A DNA stretch of 30,000 bases from Symbiodinium natans (taxonomy: Eukaryota > Sar > Dinophyceae > Suessiales > Symbiodiniaceae). The stretch lies in contig CAJNDS010002695.1 in NCBI GenBank assembly GCA_905221605.1, positions 1-30,000 of the forward strand, read 5' to 3'. Position 1 is the first letter of the stretch; every line of letters starts with the position of its first letter. Under the pieces are notes generated by a model, which was not told the origin of the DNA, did not search any database, and worked only from the letters and a program-made list of their open reading frames with translations. The translations under genes were made by a program, and so were the position numbers. This document shows, one piece after another, positions 26,151-30,000 of this stretch.

Positions 26151-27656
26151 TATCAAGGGGGTTTGTAAAAATGACTTTGAACTTTTTTCGACTTTGGCTT
26201 TCTGGTTGGGGAGAAATAGCAAAGGCAAAACCATTGATGGTCATTCATGGTTCTGCAGGGGCGCCTGTATGGAGGTTTCCGTAGGAGTGGGTGCTGCTGT
26301 ATGCAGTTCAACCCTTTCTTAATTCAGTCGGGAAGGACATCTTTGCAAGAATACGGCATGGGAATGTTCGGATTAAAATCTTCCCGTCGGACTTGGAAAC
26401 GGGAAAGCCCGGGTTTGAATCTTGGACACAGGCATGGCGGATTTGAATCCTTCCCCCTTCCCGTGGGACTTGGAAACGGTCATGGCTTTGGAAACGGGCA
26501 TGGCCGGATTTGAATCCGAGCCTTGGAAGGAAGAAAAAGGCAGGACAAGTGAAGAGACTGACTTCCATGTGCAAGGCCAGTGTTTGGAAACCACCGGGCT
26601 TGTACGCTCGGATTATAATCCGGCTCTACAAACGCATGGCCGGATTTGAATCCTTCCCCCTTCCCGTGGGACTTGGAAACGGCCATGGCTTTGGAAACGG
26701 GCATGGTCGGATTTGAATCCGAGCGTGAAACTTGGAAGGAAGAAAAAGGAAGGACAAGTGAAGAGACTGACTTCCATGTGCAAGGCCAGTGTTTGGAAAC
26801 CACCGGGCTTGTACGCTCGGATTTGAATCCGGCTGTACAAACACTGGGCCCCGCCGGATAAGGCCCCTCCCGGGGAGGATCCTTCACCCGGTGGGGCCGA
26901 GTGTTTGTACAGCCGGATTCAAATCCGAGCGTGCAAGCCCGGTGGTTTCCAAACACTGGCCTTGCACATGGAAGTCAGTCTCTTCACTTGTCCTTCCTTT
27001 TTCTTCCTTCCAAGGCCCATGCTCGGATTCAAATCCGGCCATGCCCGTCTCCAAGTCCCACGGGAAGGATTCAAATCCGCACAAAGACTGCCAGCTCCAA
27101 TGGGATGTGTTCTCAAATTTGTTTGATGCAACAGCATGCACCGTATAAGGGGCGGACCAGACCTGAGGCCGTGACCTCCCCCCCCCCCCCCTGGAAGCAA
27201 CAGGCCCCGCAATTGTAAAGACGTTTGAGTCCCGCACCGGGTTGAGGCTGCTAGAGGGTGGCAAGGCGGATGGGGTATGCCTTTCGAATTATTCAGGGGA
27301 AAGGTTCTAGCCGGGAGATTCTGCAGACCGGGCCTGCAAAGGAAAGGGTTCAATGCGTGGCAGCCGGCAGCCGCTGCAATTCCCTACTCCCTTTTCCCGG
27401 CAGCCCGGTCCCAAACTCGACGCCCTGAAGCCCCTCAAGCACCCCCCTTCTTTGAAGCCCTTCTACCCGCCCTACATCATCACCATCATCAAAAAGCATC
27501 TCCAAACCCCTAAACCCATAGCCTCATAACCTTCTAGACCCCAGGCTCCACGAGCACAACCTCTAGATGCAGAACTTTTCAACCCCTCCCCCCTCCCCCA
27601 ACCAGAAACCCAAAGTCGAAAAAAGTTCAAAGTCATTTTTACAAACCCCCTTGATA
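26151..27656. mobile_element. Foldback-type element with 62-bp terminal inverted repeats
   Basis: 26151-26212 is the reverse complement of 27595-27656 with about one mismatch and one indel. The ends read TATCAAGGGGG and CCCCCTTGATA, so a TA target duplication (Tc1/mariner style) is possible but cannot be told apart from the repeat. The inside has no transposase frame. It is filled with repeats of a block containing GGATTTGAATCC and a second, nested palindrome. It is a non-autonomous, foldback or MITE-like element of unknown family. Confidence 0.75.
26641..27079. repeat. Nested 440-bp palindrome
   Basis: The left arm (about 26641-26850) and right arm (about 26898-27079) are reverse complements with few mismatches and some indels. 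The centre at 26851-26897 can itself fold (GGCCCCGCCGG against CCGGTGGGGCC). The left arm is also repeated directly upstream (26438-26625). Near-palindromes CGGATT-TG-AATCCG recur through both arms, and CGGATTATAATCCG near 26611 is perfect. A transcript would form a long hairpin. Confidence 0.85.
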
Positions 27657-27834
27657 TTTCTGTCAGCGTGCGGCTGATGCATCGTTTGTCAGCTCGTAAG
27701 CTGATGTTACATCTGTCAGCGTGCGGCTGATGCATCATTTTGTCAGCTCTTAAGCTGATGTTACATGTTGGCTAAGCAGGGCTTTTAGCCATGCGGTCAG
27801 TGTAGATTCTGGCTGTTTCTACCACCACCTTTCA
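27657..27834. repeat. Tandem pair of two-hairpin units
   Basis: Two copies of a unit of about 54 bp (27662-27714 and 27715-27767). Each unit has two small inverted repeats: TCAGC-GTGCG-GCTGA, then TCAGCT-CGTA-AGCTGA (or with CTTA as loop). One related hairpin, TCAGC-GACAG-GCTGA, lies on the far side of the foldback element at 26121. The remainder to 27834 is unassigned. Confidence 0.75.
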
Positions 27835-28470
27835 GCAAATCTCCACTTGTTGACGAGGCCTTATTGCGCATGGCCCGTGTTGAAAGCAAACCACATACCT
27901 GGCTGTGTGTCTAGGTGTGCGTTTGAGTCACCTGCAGTGTTGACTTGTTTTCGTTTGATGACTCTGCTTGTCGTGTTCTGCAGCTCCGCATACCATTGCG
28001 AACACGCTTTTTGCACATGTTGTGCTGCACGTTCAAGAGTTGACCCTCAAGCTTTCCAGTTGGTCAGCCAACAGTTGAGGGCCACCTCTGCTTGTTTGTC
28101 TCAGAATTTTGCCCGCCCTCCCGCCGCAAAGAGGGTTGTGGGTTAATTTTTGTGTGCCAGGGGGTTTGTGTGTTTGTCCCCAGCACTGAGTGTCATTGCA
28201 GCTTCACATGCAAAGCATGTTCCTTTCGGATCTGCCCTTTTTTTTTTTCCAGCCACGAGGCCGATAGAGTCGTTGTGTGTTTGTCCCCAGCACTGAGTGT
28301 CATTGCAGCTTCACATGCAAAGCATGTTCCTTTCGGATCTGCCCGACTCTATCGGCCTCGTGGCTGGAAAAGAAAGTCCGACGCGTGCGAGGGTTCCAGT
28401 CTGTGCATGGCTAGCTGCGCTAGTTGCATGGCCTTGGCTTGCAGGTGTTCTACACGCGGGTATTGCAATA
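27835..28470 (+). repeat. Dispersed repeat R, copy 3, with internal rearrangement
   Basis: Near-identical to 5167-5695 over its whole length, but with about 105 extra bases at 28238-28342 (next entry). The close match to the copy inside element 1 shows recent spread. Confidence 0.88.
28238..28368. repeat. Inverted and direct duplication inside R
   Basis: After GGATCTGCCC comes a T run, then CCAGCCACGAGGCCGATAG, the inverse of 28343-28368, then a direct second copy of 28171-28237. The result is a perfect 24-bp stem with a loop of about 70 bases. The T run fits the inverted GGAAAAG that follows the stem in normal R. The layout matches 4839-4943 in element 1. Confidence 0.85.
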
Positions 28471-28822
28471 AAAAAGGGAGAGCGTTGCGTGCAGTGGTCT
28501 TGTGCTGGGCTAAGGGTGTCTGTTGTGTTCAGGGTCCGGATTCGGTAGGATCCCTCACCAAACCCCCAACTCGCTCTCCACATGTCTTGTTGTCCAGCGC
28601 CAGTGCGTTTGAAGGTTGCCCGCCCGCTCGCTGCCCAGTGTGGGCCCCGAACTGTGACAGAAACCTTCTATCGCATGCGTTTAACAGTTTAACGAGTGTG
28701 CTTGCTCTCTGTGTGGTTTTGGTGCTATGCTCCCGCATGAGCAGTACAGTCCCAGCAAAAAGGCCGTTGTGCGTGCTGCGTTGGCGTGATTTGAGGGCGT
28801 ATTGGTTGTGCAAATGCACCGC
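28471..28822. other. Unassigned stretch
   Basis: No supported gene. The first 80 bases have some likeness to the two ends of repeat S (GCGTTG-GTGCAG near the start, GGTAGGATCCC near 28545), as if from an S copy with a large internal deletion. This is weak. Confidence 0.3.
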
Positions 28823-28864
28823 AAGGCCGTGTGCCCAGATGGCCGCGTGTCTCTCGATGGTGTT
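28823..28864 (+). pseudogene. CPW-WPC exon scrap
   Basis: Reads KAVCPDGRVSLDGV followed by TAG, close to SAVCPDGWVSLDGVC in the gene at 24850-24890. The signature Trp has become Arg (CGC) and a small deletion brings in a stop. It is a dead partial copy and shows that the gene family has been duplicated locally. Confidence 0.6.
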
Positions 28865-29275
28865 TAGCAAAGCGCAAAACAAGAACAAACAAGAAACCCC
28901 ATCGTCGCGTTGAAGGGTGGCTGTGGCTGTGGGTAGGCCTGCTGTGAAAGCAAATTTGACATACCTTGAGAGACGAGCGAAACTGCTACGCGTGAGCCCT
29001 GGAGGACGGTGACGTGCGCTTCTAGACCTGAGCGAGTTTGAGCTGGAGGTGTGTGCCGACGATGTCTAGATTGGAATCTGGGGTGGACCATGCTCCGTCG
29101 GAAGCAGGAGTGTCAGAGAGAGCGCTGGCAAAACAAGCTTTCTTTATGGAGCAAACCCCCGCGCTAGTGGTAGGTTTAAGTCGACCCCGCGGGTGAAGTC
29201 GTGCCACCCATGTGCCGCAGGGATCCGCAGGGTTTGGGCTTGTTTCCCCATTTCCTCAACATGTCTTGCTGGGTT
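28865..29275. other. Unassigned stretch
   Basis: No gene or repeat recognised. Confidence 0.35.
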
Positions 29276-29740
<465 letters not shown>

Positions 29741-30000
29741 ACAAACGCTCGCCCGATCTCATAGTTGGTTGTGTGGCATGTTTGCTTCAGCTGCTTCAGC
29801 TTTGCGTTACGTGATAGGGCTTATAGGGCGTAGCAGGCAGCAGCAGTGAATTTGAGTGTTGGTGTTCCCGGTTCGGTTGGGTTTGGCAGAACACCGGCCC
29901 TCTCTCCGCGCATACATTGTACATTGTATGTGTGCGTGCTCGAGTTGAGTTTGAACAGAGCCTGTGCATTGTCGGTTTGTTCACGCTGCAGTCTTGACTG
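29741..30000. other. Unassigned right end
   Basis: No coding frame or repeat that I can support. Confidence 0.4.

Noticed and set aside
25653-26234. Arg-Glu repeat protein on the minus strand
   Set aside because: Translation of the TC microsatellite.
26400-26850. GGATTTGAATCC copies as tRNA T-arms or a tRNA-derived SINE
   Set aside because: Only loosely like a B box, with no acceptor or anticodon arms and no A box at the right distance; the motif is part of a palindromic repeat.
26300-27100. CRISPR-like array of repeats
   Set aside because: Repeats are long, unevenly spaced and inverted, and the genome is eukaryotic.

Overview
The window reads as nuclear DNA of a dinoflagellate, most likely a Symbiodiniaceae-type alga. 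The evidence is a relict dinoflagellate spliced leader (22 nt, two mismatches, 4874-4895), a multi-exon gene that uses GC-AG as well as GT-AG introns, GC-moderate DNA crowded with repeats, and retroelement proteins of a type familiar from dinoflagellates. It is dominated by mobile DNA.

Layout. 1-4392: degenerate repeats, a solo footprint of a tyrosine-recombinase (YR) retroelement (103-410), one copy of a dispersed repeat R, and two candidate signal-peptide exons (2558, 4293). 4393-14551: YR retroelement 1, about 10.2 kb. 14550-21545: YR retroelement 2, about 7.0 kb, abutting element 1. 21546-25710: exons of a secreted-type CPW-WPC repeat gene. The 3' part (24133-25710, nine exons, stop at 25710) can be read through in frame, and decayed related exons lie upstream. 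25711-30000: a TC microsatellite, a 1.5-kb inverted-repeat element with nested palindromes (26151-27656), small hairpin repeats, another copy of R, a CPW-WPC gene scrap, a diverged solo YR footprint and a GT microsatellite.

Both YR elements have split direct repeats in the order A1 - genes - B1 - A2 - B2, as in PAT/Ngaro-type elements. Their gene order is unusual: YR first, then gag, then RT-RNase H, all on the + strand. In both, gag and pol share a frame and are separated by one stop in the same context (TGA CTA GGG), which suggests stop-codon readthrough. Element 1 is intact. Its pol carries, ahead of RT, a 2OG-Fe(II) dioxygenase-like domain and a C5-cytosine-methyltransferase-like domain, a pairing that could modify DNA bases in both directions. 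Element 2 has intact YR and RT, but the 5' part of its gag is inverted onto the minus strand and its RNase H is one frame off.

The two elements may sit in the first intron of the CPW-WPC gene: a signal-peptide exon ends in a GTAGGT donor 9 bp before element 1, and CPW-WPC exons resume after element 2. This is inference. No rRNA, tRNA or CRISPR array was found. All domain calls come from reading motifs by eye; no database was searched.
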